DNA of 64,000 nt from Erysipelothrix urinaevulpis (lineage in GTDB: Bacteria; Bacillota_I; Bacilli_A; Erysipelotrichales; Erysipelotrichaceae), in NCBI RefSeq assembly GCF_009828835.1, contig NZ_WTTB01000007.1:1-64000 (forward strand). The letters are read 5' to 3'. The position numbers and the translations under genes were made by a program. This document shows, piece by piece, positions 1 through 9,383 of this stretch. The notes under the pieces are model-generated. The model searched no databases. It was given only the letters and a program-made list of their open reading frames with translations, and was not told the origin of the DNA. Every line of letters starts with the position of its first letter. The stretch's first letter is position 1.

Positions 1-27
1 CTGAGCCAGGATCAAACTCTTCATTTG
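1..27 (-). rRNA. 16S rRNA, 5' end only (runs off the left edge)
   Basis: Read on the minus strand, the first 20 bases are the universal conserved 5' segment of bacterial 16S rRNA (AGAGTTTGATCCTGGCTCAG). The mature 5' end should lie at about position 27; the exact end cannot be fixed from sequence alone. The rest of the gene lies outside the window. The operon is transcribed leftwards from the promoter at 158-186. Confidence 0.95.
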
Positions 28-186
28 ATTCTTTCTCATGAATAACTCTGACGAGTTATTGTTTTATTTTTGTTATCTATTTCTGTTTGAAATTGACGTT
101 TCCTGTTCAGTTTTCAAAGACCATTGCTGCGTACCGTTTCCCGGTCAACGCTTGATTATAATACCATCCACATACTCCCTTGTCAA
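28..186 (-). promoter_or_regulatory. rRNA operon promoter and leader
   Basis: On the minus strand there is a -35 TTGACA (181-186), a 17-base spacer and a -10 TATTAT (158-163), a near-consensus sigma-A promoter. Downstream, the leader carries CTTTGAAAACTGAACA, a sequence typical of Firmicute pre-rRNA leaders that is likely part of the processing/antitermination region. Nothing else was found in the AT-rich stretch 187-331. Confidence 0.8.
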
Positions 187-331
187 CTCTATTCGCAAAC
201 TTTATTTATTTATTTTACTTTTGTTTTTTACTCTTTTATCTCTTCCTTATATATAGCAATTATTTATCATTTTTTCAATCTAACATATTTTTCGTTCCAC
301 CATTTTAAATTAGGACACTTTATAAAATAAA

Positions 332-365
332 AACCCTAGACTTTTATATCAAAAAGCCCAGAGTT
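332..365 (-). terminator. Rho-independent terminator after the M23 hydrolase gene
   Basis: A 14-base-pair stem (332-345 with 352-365, a few G-U pairs in the minus-strand RNA) has a 6-base loop and is followed on the minus strand by a T-rich run. It lies just after the stop codon at 374 and closes the ftsE-ftsX-hydrolase operon. Confidence 0.8.
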
Positions 366-373
366 TACTTGTT

Positions 374-1801
374 TTATCCCACCACACTCGCCGGATTCAT
401 TCGGCAAGGCGGAGTGTTTCCATTAATATTACAACGTTTTGAATACTCATTCCCATAACTTGACGAACCAGTTCCAAATGTATTTGTTGTGTAATAGCTT
501 AAAGCTTGGGCTGAATTAGTCCCTAAATAATAAACTTCTAAATGTAAGTGTGGTCCGGTTGATGCACCTGACGATCCACTTAGACCAATTCTTTGTCCTT
601 TACTCACCGCTTGACCGGCACCAACATGGACACCTCCAGCTTGTAAGTGAGCATAAAGTAAGCCGTAATACTTACCATTAATATTAACAACTAAATTGAC
701 CCAATTACCCCAACCACCATTACATGAATTAGGGTAACCGCCCCATGTAGGACATCCACCACTTGATCCAACCGCAACACCATTTCCAACTGCAAGTAAA
801 GGTGTACCGATTGAGACACTAAAATCTTGTCCCATATGTTTATGTCCACCAAAACTTGCTGGATAATTCCAAACACCTGGACCCCATCCATAACTTCCAC
901 CAATCGGACTACCCCAACCACTGGATGACGACCCTCCGCCGCCACCGCCACCATCTACTGGAGGTGGTGTTTGTTGGAATATTTTATCCATGTTATTCTT
1001 TTCAGAATCCGAAAGTTTCGTTTTTGTTTCTTGTAATTTTACTTGATTTGCTTTTTGAATTAAGAGTTCTTTAACAATCGCTTCAATTTTAGCTTTCAAC
1101 GCTTTTGTTTTCTCAACTTGCGCAACTGCTAACTCTTTTTCCAACTCTAAATCTTTTTTATTTTCTTCTAATTTTTCTTTATCTGCTTCTAGTTTTTTCT
1201 GTTCTTCAAGGATTTCAGCAATAATTGCTTCATTATATTCCTTAATTCGCTTCATACCTTCACTTCTACGCACAATATCCGAAAAATCACTCGCACCCAT
1301 TAGAAATTCAATATAACCATTAACACGCATTTCCCCTTGCATATTAACAAGGAATTTTTTAACCAATTTATTTAATTCTTCGATATGATCTTCGCGTTCT
1401 TTAATTTCTTTTTCTGTTTTCTTAATTGATGCCTCGATAGCCGAAATTTTCTTCTCATTTTCGACAATCTCATTTTCTAAACGCTTAATATCACTGTGAT
1501 AGGTCTCTAATTTCTTTTGTTCATCATCAAGTTGCCCTTGAATCTCACCTTGGGTTTTACTCGCACTTTCGATTTCTTTTTTTAAGCGCTCTCTCTTTTC
1601 TTGTTTATATTGCTTATATTGTTCACAAGTACCTTTATTTGAAGGGTTGTATCCTCCATAACAAAGACTATCGTATTTACTTTCATTTGCACTGTAGTAA
1701 TTATAATCTTTATCCGACAACGCGAATAAGGGTGAAAACAATCCTAACCCCATTAAAATTACAACGACTAAAATAATAATTTGCTTAGTTTTCCGTTTCA
1801 T
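374..1801 (-). CDS. Secreted coiled-coil M23 peptidoglycan hydrolase (FtsEX-linked)
   Basis: About 475 residues. The N-terminus is basic and then hydrophobic (signal peptide or anchor, residues 5-28). A long charged coiled coil follows (about 55-270), then a Gly/Ser-rich linker, then an M23 zinc metallopeptidase (LytM) domain in the last 150 residues. The HxxxD zinc ligands are seen in GGHKHMGQDF and the catalytic/zinc histidines in GPHLHLEV. The layout is that of EnvC/PcsB/CwlO-type hydrolases, whose coiled coil is opened by FtsEX; the two genes upstream are ftsX and ftsE. The ATG at 1801 is preferred: it has a GAGGTGG ribosome site, and its ATGA overlaps the ftsX stop by 4 bases. It probably cleaves peptide cross-links outside the membrane during growth or division. 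The exact bond cut cannot be told from sequence. Confidence 0.88.
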   Translation of the reverse strand: MKRKTKQIIILVVVILMGLGLFSPLFALSDKDYNYYSANESKYDSLCYGGYNPSNKGTCEQYKQYKQEKRERLKKEIESASKTQGEIQGQLDDEQKKLETYHSDIKRLENEIVENEKKISAIEASIKKTEKEIKEREDHIEELNKLVKKFLVNMQGEMRVNGYIEFLMGASDFSDIVRRSEGMKRIKEYNEAIIAEILEEQKKLEADKEKLEENKKDLELEKELAVAQVEKTKALKAKIEAIVKELLIQKANQVKLQETKTKLSDSEKNNMDKIFQQTPPPVDGGGGGGGSSSSGWGSPIGGSYGWGPGVWNYPASFGGHKHMGQDFSVSIGTPLLAVGNGVAVGSSGGCPTWGGYPNSCNGGWGNWVNLVVNINGKYYGLLYAHLQAGGVHVGAGQAVSKGQRIGLSGSSGASTGPHLHLEVYYLGTNSAQALSYYTTNTFGTGSSSYGNEYSKRCNINGNTPPCRMNPASVVG

Positions 1802-2700
1802 CGAGACCACCTCAATAATCTTCCTACTGTTAGCATACTACCTAAAGCCCCTACAAATGTTCCTATAAGTGCTAAAAGGCCTGAAATTTGATATACAAGT
1901 GGTTCTGCAGGAACCAATTTAAACATAGTTGACCAAATAACGCCACCTGTTCCATCCAAAATATATTTATATAAAAACACTGACACCAGCACCGGAACGA
2001 TTGAACCAATAAACCCAATAATCATACCTTCTATAATAAAAGGCCAACGAATATACCAGTTACTTGCCCCAACAGTTCTCATGATACTAATTTCTTTCTG
2101 TCTTGATTGCACAGAAACTCTGATCGTATTAGCAATTAAGAATATTGCAACTGCCGTTAAGAAAATAACAGTTACCAATCCAACATTTCTAACTTGTTGA
2201 AGAGTCTCCATTAAATTTCCTGTGCCATCTCCACCATAAGAAGCATAGTAAACACCATCAAGTTCGCTTACTCTATCCGTAACTGACTTAATTTGTTCAC
2301 CTTCTTTTATCGTAATTAAAAATGCATCAAGAAAGGGATTGTTTTCACCACGATACTGTCCATATAAATCTTCAGCTTCTTCGCTTCCATCCATTTCAAT
2401 AAAATATTCCAATTCTTCTTCTTTCGTCGAAAATTTAATGGTTTCGACTTCAGGATTCTTCTTTATTTCTTCCTCAAGTTCTTTAACCGTTTTTTCTTCA
2501 ATATCATGGTTTAATTGAACATGAATTTGCACACTTTTCTCAACGTTTTTTGTCATAGCTTCAATGTTAACGTTTAAAAACAAAAACATGGACATCAAAA
2601 GCAATGTTACTGTTACCGAAGAAATACTCGATAACGACAGAGCAAAGTGTCGAAACACGCCTGTAAAACCATCTTTTAAATGTCTTCCAATTCTACTCAT
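1798..2700 (-). CDS. ftsX: Cell division ABC permease FtsX
   Basis: 300 residues with the FtsX layout: a cytoplasmic N-terminus ([11 protein letters not shown]), TM1 near 20-45, an extracellular domain of about 125 residues, then three TM segments near 175-197, 222-245 and 268-292. The QSRQKEISIMRTVGAS stretch after TM2 is the typical FtsX/MacB coupling loop. It forms a complex with FtsE and transmits ATP hydrolysis across the membrane to the coiled-coil hydrolase encoded next. It overlaps ftsE by 8 bases and the hydrolase gene by 4, so translation is likely coupled. Confidence 0.95.
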   Translation of the reverse strand: MSRIGRHLKDGFTGVFRHFALSLSSISSVTVTLLLMSMFLFLNVNIEAMTKNVEKSVQIHVQLNHDIEEKTVKELEEEIKKNPEVETIKFSTKEEELEYFIEMDGSEEAEDLYGQYRGENNPFLDAFLITIKEGEQIKSVTDRVSELDGVYYASYGGDGTGNLMETLQQVRNVGLVTVIFLTAVAIFLIANTIRVSVQSRQKEISIMRTVGASNWYIRWPFIIEGMIIGFIGSIVPVLVSVFLYKYILDGTGGVIWSTMFKLVPAEPLVYQISGLLALIGTFVGALGSMLTVGRLLRWSR

Positions 2701-3382
2701 GGTTCATATATCCCCCCGTATTCATATCAGCAACAATATGTCCTGAATCTAGGGCAATTGTACGTTTTTTATAATTATTTACAATATCAATATCATGTGT
2801 AACCATTAAAATAGTAGTTTCTTCCTCTTGATTAATTCGTTCAAGTAAATCAATAATTTCATATGATTTTTCAGGATCCAAGTTTCCAGTTGGTTCATCA
2901 GCAATTAACAACATCGGTTTATTGGCAATTGCTCTTGCAATCGCGACCCTTTGTTGCTGTCCACCACTCAACTCTAATGGATAAGCATTGGCTTTCTCTG
3001 ATAAGTCGACAAGACGCAATACTTCACGCACTCGTTTTCTTACCTCCATTCGTGGTGTGTTGACCACTTCTAATGCGAATGCGACATTCTCGAACACAGT
3101 TTTTTTCTCAAGCAATTTAAAATCTTGAAAAACAACACCTATGTTACGACGATAAATAGGCACTCTTGAGTGCCTTAGTTTTCCAACATTAAAATCACCG
3201 ACACTTACTTCACCTTTTGTCGGAATCTCCTCACCATTTAATACTTTTATTAATGTAGATTTCCCTGAGCCCGTAGGACCAATGATATAAACAAACTCTC
3301 CTTGGGAAATCGTTAAATTAACTTCGTATAGTGCATTAACACCATTTTTGTACCGCTTTGATACATCTTTTAATCGAAGCAT
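2693..3382 (-). CDS. ftsE: Cell division ATP-binding protein FtsE
   Basis: 229 residues, a complete ABC ATPase: Walker [10 protein letters not shown], signature [15 protein letters not shown], Walker [13 protein letters not shown] and the switch histidine in MVTHD. The GNLDPEKS stretch and the ftsX neighbour identify it as FtsE rather than a generic transporter ATPase. It is the first gene of ftsE-ftsX-hydrolase and powers the complex that activates the wall hydrolase. Confidence 0.95.
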   Translation of the reverse strand: MLRLKDVSKRYKNGVNALYEVNLTISQGEFVYIIGPTGSGKSTLIKVLNGEEIPTKGEVSVGDFNVGKLRHSRVPIYRRNIGVVFQDFKLLEKKTVFENVAFALEVVNTPRMEVRKRVREVLRLVDLSEKANAYPLELSGGQQQRVAIARAIANKPMLLIADEPTGNLDPEKSYEIIDLLERINQEEETTILMVTHDIDIVNNYKKRTIALDSGHIVADMNTGGYMNHE

Positions 3383-3445
3383 ATAGACAACAACTCCATT
3401 CCTACTTTGTCATTATAACATACGTTTATTGAAATCTAAGTGAAA

Positions 3446-4291
3446 CTAAACCTTGTAAAACCCTGGTCCGTGGACCTCAGTCGCATCAGAAACAATCATT
3501 AATGCTTCAGGATCAAGTTCTTTTACAATCTTTTCTAACTCTGGATATTGATAGTGCATTAAAACAGTCATAATCATTTCACGCTCTTCATTTGTATAAC
3601 CGCCTTTTGCCGGTATTAATGTTGATCCACGATCAATCATGGTATGAATCGCATGCAAAACTTCATGTTTTTTGTGGGTGATAATAAAGACTTGTTTTGC
3701 TTTATCCCCACCCATCATTTGAATTTTATCGATTGCATAACTCGCTGTGAATACTGATAGGAAACCAATTAATACAAGTTCTAATCCATAATTACTCAAT
3801 CCGAGCAAAATCACGAGTGAGTCAGATAACAAAATCCAAATCGAAACTTTAACGTTCGTGTATTTCTCAAGAATTAGGGGAACAATATCCATTCCTCCTG
3901 TACTGGCTCCAGTTCTAAACGTTAACCCTAATCCAATCCCTGTTAAAATACCACCATAAATAGAGGCAAGGATAGGGCTCATTGATGTTTGAATTTCGAT
4001 AAAACCAAATAAATATACAAATAATGGATATAAAATGGTACTTGCTAAAGTTTTTAAAGCAAATTCTTTACCTAAAAATATAAATCCAAGCATAAACGTG
4101 ACCACCAATATTATATTGATCATAATTTCAGGATTAACATTAAAAATCGGGTACAGAGCAATGGCAAACCCTGCTACTCCACCCGATAAAATTTTATTTG
4201 GCAAGATAAAAAACGTTGCTGCAAAAGCAACTGTAAAGTTACCCGCAAAAATTAGTAAAACATCTAAAAGCAAACCTTTGTTTTTTTTCAT
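3446..4291 (-). CDS. YitT family membrane protein
   Basis: 281 residues. Five or six hydrophobic segments fill the first 185 residues (YitT_membrane/DUF161), and a soluble C-terminal DUF2179 domain (about 195-280) ends in GFYKV. Such proteins are widespread in Firmicutes and their transport substrate is not established. The start codon follows the prfB stop directly (4292), so the two are probably co-transcribed. FtsE begins 63 bases further left. Confidence 0.85.
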   Translation of the reverse strand: MKKNKGLLLDVLLIFAGNFTVAFAATFFILPNKILSGGVAGFAIALYPIFNVNPEIMINIILVVTFMLGFIFLGKEFALKTLASTILYPLFVYLFGFIEIQTSMSPILASIYGGILTGIGLGLTFRTGASTGGMDIVPLILEKYTNVKVSIWILLSDSLVILLGLSNYGLELVLIGFLSVFTASYAIDKIQMMGGDKAKQVFIITHKKHEVLHAIHTMIDRGSTLIPAKGGYTNEEREMIMTVLMHYQYPELEKIVKELDPEALMIVSDATEVHGPGFYKV

Positions 4292-5396
4292 TTAATCGCT
4301 CACATTCATCTTCAAAAATGCTTCTACAAATGGATCTATTTCCCCATCAAACACATCCTCTAGTTGACTTGTTTCATGAAGTGTTCTATGGTCTTTGACC
4401 ATCGTATAAGGATGGACGACATATGAACGTATTTGTGATCCCCATTCAATTGCTTTTTGGTCACCTTTAATTTTGGCCATTGCAGCTTCATTCTCTTCTA
4501 TTTGACGTTGATATAGTTTACTCTTTAACATATTCAACGCTTCTTCTCTGTTTTGGATTTGGCTTCGCCCATTCTGACACGTTGTTACAATTCCAGTGGC
4601 TTTGTGGGTAATTCTTACAGCTGAGTCTGTTTTGTTAACATGCTGACCACCTGCACCACTTGATCGAAATGTATCCACTTCGATATCTTCTGGATTAATT
4701 GTAATTTCAATACTGTCATCAAATTCAGGCGAAACATCAATTGAAGCAAATGAAGTATGGCGTCGACCTGATGAATCAAATGGACTAATTCTCACTAAGC
4801 GATGGACTCCTTTTTCAGCTTTAAGGTAACCGTAAGCAAATGTCCCGCTAATTAAGAGACTTACAGATTTGATTCCTGCTTCATCTCCGTCTAAATAGTG
4901 AAGAACCTCTACTTTATATCCCTTTTTTTGCGCCCATCGTGTGTACATACGGTACAGCATCTCTGCAAAATCTTGACTCTCTGTACCCCCTGCACCTGGA
5001 TGTATTTCCAAAATGGCATTTTTTTGATCATAATCATGACTCAAGAGGACAAGCAGAGAAAAATCATCAAGTTCTTTTTTCAAATCTTTCACCACAAGTG
5101 CTAATTCGTTTTGGAACTCATCATCTTTCTCTAATTTTAGAAGTTCTACACTTTCTAAACATGAGGTAAACTGCTCTTGTAAATGCTCAAAACTTTCAAT
5201 CGCTTTACGCTTTGAGTTTATGCTTTGTACATGAGCAGCACTTTTTTTATGATCATCCCAAAAACCATCTTGCATCATTTCTTGTTCTAATTGTTTTACC
5301 TGTTCTCTTTTGAGATCTAAGTCAAAGAGAGTCACCCAATGTCTTTAGTGAAGTCAATGCTTCTGTTACATTTTGATTAATTTCGTATAATTCCAT
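4292..5396 (-). CDS. prfB: Peptide chain release factor 2, programmed +1 frameshift
   Basis: RF2 releases peptides at UGA and UAA. The gene is in two frames. An ATG at 5396 opens 24 codons (MELYEINQNVTEALTSLKTL...) that end in CTT followed by an in-frame TGA (5324-5322). A +1 shift continues with GAC into a long frame to 4292, giving a product of about 367 residues, the normal RF2 length. The SPF anticodon-like motif (ISPFDSSGRRH) marks RF2 rather than RF1, and GGQ (GAGGQHVNKTDSAV) is the catalytic loop. The secA stop lies 4 bases upstream of the prfB start. Confidence 0.97.
5321..5337 (-). promoter_or_regulatory. prfB: prfB autoregulatory +1 frameshift site
   Basis: The minus strand reads GGGTGACTCTCTTTGAC: a Shine-Dalgarno-like GGGTGA a few bases upstream of the slippery CTT, the in-frame TGA stop, then C. 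This is the known RF2 autoregulatory signal. When RF2 is scarce the ribosome pauses at TGA and slips forward into the main frame. Confidence 0.95.
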
Positions 5397-5400
5397 TCTA

Positions 5401-7746
5401 TCACCCTTGTCTATATTCTATTTTCACATTCACGCAGAACATAACAATATCCACTGCAATTTTACTTAACATTTCTTCAAACATTTCAAATCCTTCATTA
5501 ACATAAGCTTGCAATGGTTTTTCTTGAGCATAAGAGCGTAGGTGAATACCTTCTCTTAATTTTGCCATTGCATCAATATGATCAATCCATGAACGGTCAA
5601 TCATGCTTAATACCATATCTTTTTCAATTTTTACAAATTGCTCTTTAACTTCATCAATTCTATTTTCATATTGTGCCCATGCATCTTCCGTAAGTTTCGT
5701 TTGAAGTTCTTCAATCGTACCTTCTTGTAACTCTGAAACAGATATTTTATCATCGACAATATTTAATGTTTGCAATGCTTCAAGCAATCCTTCGTAATCC
5801 ACCGCTTCACCTTTGGCTTCAAAATCTCGGTAAGCGGAAATCGTATCAGAGATAACTTTATTAAACATTCCGTGAATAATACCGTGAACATCGTCTTGAT
5901 CTAAAACTTCATTTCGTTGTTCATACATTATTTCACGTTGTTGACGTAAGACATCATCATAATCTAATAAGGTTTTACGGATATCAAAGTTTATTCCCTC
6001 AACACGACGTTGAGCTGCCTCAATCTGTTTTGTAATCACTTTATTTTCAATGGCTACATCACCCAGTTTACTATAAACACCTTCAAAACGTTCGCTACCA
6101 TGACGAAGCATTAAATCATCCTCGAATGAAACGAAGAATCTTGACATTCCTGGGTCACCTTGACGACCAGAACGTCCACGCAGCTGATTATCAATACGTC
6201 TTGACTCATGACGCTCGCTCCCTAAAACCGCAAGTCCACCTAATGCACGTGCTTCATCATCTAACTTAATATCAGTTCCACGTCCAGCCATGTTAGTCGC
6301 AATTGTCACAGAGCCTTTACGACCTGCTTTTTCAATGATTTGCGCTTCACGAGCATGGTTTTTCGCATTTAGAATCTCATGAGGAATTCGTCGTTGTTTC
6401 ATCATCATACTAATATATTCACTAGTTTCTACAGCAACGGTACCCACCAATACTGGTTGACCTTTTTCATGCAGTTCTTTAACTGTGTTTAATAACGATT
6501 CAAATTTCGCTTTCTGTGTTCCATAAATCAAATCAGCATAATCTTCACGAGCAATTGGACGATTCGTTGGAATCTCTATAACTCGCATGTTATAGATTTG
6601 CAAGAACTCTTCTTCTTCAGTTTTAGCTGTACCTGTCATCCCTGACAACTTACTGTAGAGTCTAAAGAAGTTTTGATATGTGATGGTTGCTAATGTAACT
6701 GTTTCTTGTTTAATTGTTACGTTTTCTTTTGCACACAACGCTTGATGGAGACCATCCGAATATTCTCTTCCTTCCATCAAACGACCTGTAAATTGATCAA
6801 CAATAACGACTTGGTTATCTTGAACAACATATTCAACATCTCGCATCATAATATAATTAGCCTTAAGCGCATTGTTAATATGATGGACCAGTCCTGTATT
6901 ATCTAAGTCGTATAAATTATTAATTCTGAATGATTTTTCTGCCTTTGTGACGCCATCTTCTGTAAGCTGAACAGTCTTTGACTTAATATCAATAACATAA
7001 TCTGCACCTTCATGAAGACGTTTAACAAAACGATCGGCTTGTTCATATTGTTTTGCTCCATCACGGGCTCCACCTGAAATGATCAAGGGTGTACGAGATT
7101 CATCGATTAAAATCGAGTCAACTTCATCAATTAAAGTAAAGTTAAGCGGTCTTAAAACACGGTTTCTAACTTCCGTCACCATGTTATCTCTCAAATAGTC
7201 AAACCCAACTTCGGAGTTTGTTGTATAAGTAATGTCACATTCATAGACTTCACGTTTTTGACTTGCACTCATCGAGCGTAAGTTACATCCAACAGTTAAT
7301 CCTAAAAAGCGGTGAATTTCACCCATCCACTCAGCATCACGTTGTGCTAGGTATTCGTTAACTGTAACGATGTGAACCCCTTTACCATCAAGAGCATTTA
7401 AATACGCAGGAAGAATTGACGTTAAAGTTTTTCCTTCCCCAGTCTTCATTTCAGCGATATCACCTTGATGTAAAATTATCCCCCCCATTAATTGAACTTT
7501 ATATGGGAATTCTCCAATCACACGGTAAGCAGCTTCTCTTGCTACTGCAAAAGCCTCTACGAGAATATCATCGAGTGTTTCTCCATTTTTTATTCTTTCT
7601 TGAAAGAAAGGTGTTTTAGCTTTAAGATCCTCATCACTCAGTTCACGAGTTTCATCAGCAAGTAAATCAATTTTATCAGCAAGATCTGATACTTCTTTTA
7701 AAATTTTATTATCATTGTTAAAAATATTCTTTATAAAATCAAGCAT
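5401..7746 (-). CDS. secA: Preprotein translocase ATPase SecA
   Basis: 781 residues. Walker A is in EMKTGEGKTLTS, the DEAD-type Walker B in LIDEVDSILIDESRTPLI, and motif VI in QLRGRSGRQGDPG. It drives secretory proteins through SecYEG. The C-terminus (VNVKIEYRQG) lacks the cysteine-rich zinc tail found in many SecAs, which explains the short length. prfB follows 4 bases downstream, the common secA-prfB arrangement of Firmicutes. Confidence 0.97.
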   Translation of the reverse strand: MLDFIKNIFNNDNKILKEVSDLADKIDLLADETRELSDEDLKAKTPFFQERIKNGETLDDILVEAFAVAREAAYRVIGEFPYKVQLMGGIILHQGDIAEMKTGEGKTLTSILPAYLNALDGKGVHIVTVNEYLAQRDAEWMGEIHRFLGLTVGCNLRSMSASQKREVYECDITYTTNSEVGFDYLRDNMVTEVRNRVLRPLNFTLIDEVDSILIDESRTPLIISGGARDGAKQYEQADRFVKRLHEGADYVIDIKSKTVQLTEDGVTKAEKSFRINNLYDLDNTGLVHHINNALKANYIMMRDVEYVVQDNQVVIVDQFTGRLMEGREYSDGLHQALCAKENVTIKQETVTLATITYQNFFRLYSKLSGMTGTAKTEEEEFLQIYNMRVIEIPTNRPIAREDYADLIYGTQKAKFESLLNTVKELHEKGQPVLVGTVAVETSEYISMMMKQRRIPHEILNAKNHAREAQIIEKAGRKGSVTIATNMAGRGTDIKLDDEARALGGLAVLGSERHESRRIDNQLRGRSGRQGDPGMSRFFVSFEDDLMLRHGSERFEGVYSKLGDVAIENKVITKQIEAAQRRVEGINFDIRKTLLDYDDVLRQQREIMYEQRNEVLDQDDVHGIIHGMFNKVISDTISAYRDFEAKGEAVDYEGLLEALQTLNIVDDKISVSELQEGTIEELQTKLTEDAWAQYENRIDEVKEQFVKIEKDMVLSMIDRSWIDHIDAMAKLREGIHLRSYAQEKPLQAYVNEGFEMFEEMLSKIAVDIVMFCVNVKIEYRQG

Positions 7747-7801
7747 ATACGTGCCTCCATTCTTATTTATTGTACCACAAGCCCCTCATAAATTGACCAT
7801 T

Positions 7802-7828
7802 AAAAAAGTTGGACCGTCCAACTTTTTT
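7802..7828. terminator. Terminator between the cold-shock gene and secA
   Basis: A perfect inverted repeat with arms AAAAAAGTTGGAC and GTCCAACTTTTTT, with T runs on both strands. It lies 3 bases after the cold-shock stop codon and 55 bases before the secA start, so it separates the two transcripts. Confidence 0.85.
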
Positions 7829-7831
7829 AAT

Positions 7832-8029
7832 CTATATTCTAATAATATTATGTGCTTGTGGTCCTCGTTCAGTTTCAACAAGTTCGAATTCTACTTCAGT
7901 TCCTTCATCAATCGTTTTAAAACCTTCCATGACGATGTGGGAATAATGAAAGAAAACATCACGCCCATCTTCCAAAGTAATGAAGCCAAACCCCTTATTT
8001 TTATTGAACTTCTTAACTTTTCCTTGCAT
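7832..8029 (-). CDS. Cold-shock domain RNA chaperone
   Basis: 65 residues from the ATG at 8029, chosen because AGGAAAG precedes it and the protein then begins MQGKVKKFN as family members do. An in-frame ATG at 8053 would add 8 residues. RNP1-like KGFGFI and RNP2-like VFFHYS motifs are present. It binds single-stranded RNA/DNA; the class includes cold-induced and constitutive members that sequence cannot separate. It is monocistronic, with its own terminator. Confidence 0.93.
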   Translation of the reverse strand: MQGKVKKFNKNKGFGFITLEDGRDVFFHYSHIVMEGFKTIDEGTEVEFELVETERGPQAHNIIRI

Positions 8030-8397
8030 TATCTTTCCTATACCTTTCTTCATTCTATAGAAAATTATACTTGTTTTTCATAAATAAGGCAAGTGTAAGC
8101 ACTTACTTAGCGCTTTGTCATTAAGGTAGCTTCTATTTCACATTCGAACGCTTGATTGCATTCTTATTTTAAAGATCAGTGGTGCATGAGCTCATTTGCA
8201 TATTAGAAAACGAATCATTTTCACAATAAAAACACATGAAGTATGTACAAATTGTTGTATATTTCACGAATTAAAGCCCTTTTGTAAGTATTTTCACATT
8301 ATATGACATTCTACATGATATTGATTACATAAAACTTAGATGGACTTATTGATTTGATATTCTTGAATTGATATTGTTGCGTAAAGGAGAGAGATAA
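8030..8397. other. Intergenic region between divergent genes
   Basis: 368 bases of AT-rich DNA between the cold-shock gene (minus) and the dehydrogenase (plus). It must hold both promoters. Visible items are a perfect palindrome ATGAGCTCAT (8186-8195), a possible regulator site, and a strong AAAGGAGAGAG ribosome site just before 8398. I could not assign a convincing -35/-10 pair, and no coding frame or RNA gene is evident. Confidence 0.4.
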
Positions 8398-9381
8398 ATG
8401 AAAATCTATAGATTATTTGAAGAAGATGGTACTTTTGAAGCACAAAAAGAAATGGTAGGGGACAAAGCTGAAATTATTCTTTCAGTTTCACCAACTGAGG
8501 AAGATATTATAAAGAATGCTCATGATGCAGACTTTATTATTTGTGGCTATGAAAAAATTACACCTAAAGTAATGGATTCACTTCCAAACTTAAAAATGGT
8601 AGCTTTCCAATCAATTGGAACAAATGGAATTGATTTAAAAGAGGCAAACGAGCGAAACATGCCTGTATCAAACATTCCACACTATTGCATTGAAGAAGTT
8701 TCTGATTATGTTATTGCATGTATTTTTGCACACAACAGACGATTAATTCAATATAACGACTCAGTTAAACGTGAACACAACTGGATTTACGATGAGTTCC
8801 CAAATATGCGTCGCATTAACAACCAAACAATTGGATTCTTGGGATTAGGAAATATCCCACGTTTAGTCGTTAAGAAACTTGCTGCGTTTGGTTGTGAAAT
8901 GATCGCATACGATCCATTTGTTGATGAAAAGACATTTAAAGAACTTGGTGTTAAATCAGCATCGATGGAAGAAATTTTTGAAACAAGTGATATCATTTCA
9001 TGTCACTTACCACTTAATAGTGCAACTGACAAAGTCATTAACAAAGATTTATTCGCACTAACAACGAAAGCCCCTGCATTTGTAAACAGTGCACGTGGTG
9101 GTGTTGTTAATGAGGAAGATCTCTTAGAAGCTCTAAATAACGGAAAGATTTCTTATGCTTATTTAGATGTTCTATCCACTGAATATCCAGTCTTGGAAGA
9201 AGAACCATTGGTCAATCACAAAAACACAATCGTGACACCACATGCTGCATTCTATTCACTTGATTCAATGGAACAATCAGGAACAGACTCAGTGAAGAAC
9301 ATTTTAAACTACATCAGCGGAAACTATGATGAAATTGACTTAGTCAATCGAAGAGATATTGAATTAGGAGGAAAGAAATAA
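8398..9381 (+). CDS. NAD-dependent D-2-hydroxyacid dehydrogenase
   Basis: 327 residues. The substrate domain is split around a Rossmann domain whose nucleotide loop is FLGLGNIPR (a variant of GxGxxG ending in P). Active-site Arg is in NSARGGVVNEEDL and His in VTPHAAFYS. Such enzymes reduce 2-keto acids to D-2-hydroxy acids or the reverse; the substrate (hydroxypyruvate, glyoxylate, branched keto acids) cannot be told. A transporter gene starts 2 bases after the stop, so the pair probably imports and oxidises, or exports, one hydroxy acid. Start ATG has AAAGGAGAG upstream. Confidence 0.85.
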   Translation: MKIYRLFEEDGTFEAQKEMVGDKAEIILSVSPTEEDIIKNAHDADFIICGYEKITPKVMDSLPNLKMVAFQSIGTNGIDLKEANERNMPVSNIPHYCIEEVSDYVIACIFAHNRRLIQYNDSVKREHNWIYDEFPNMRRINNQTIGFLGLGNIPRLVVKKLAAFGCEMIAYDPFVDEKTFKELGVKSASMEEIFETSDIISCHLPLNSATDKVINKDLFALTTKAPAFVNSARGGVVNEEDLLEALNNGKISYAYLDVLSTEYPVLEEEPLVNHKNTIVTPHAAFYSLDSMEQSGTDSVKNILNYISGNYDEIDLVNRRDIELGGKK

Positions 9382-9383
9382 CA

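Noticed and set aside
8186-8195. ATGAGCTCAT as a specific operator
   Set aside because: A single 10-base palindrome is expected by chance in a few hundred kilobases and no repeat or promoter overlap supports it.
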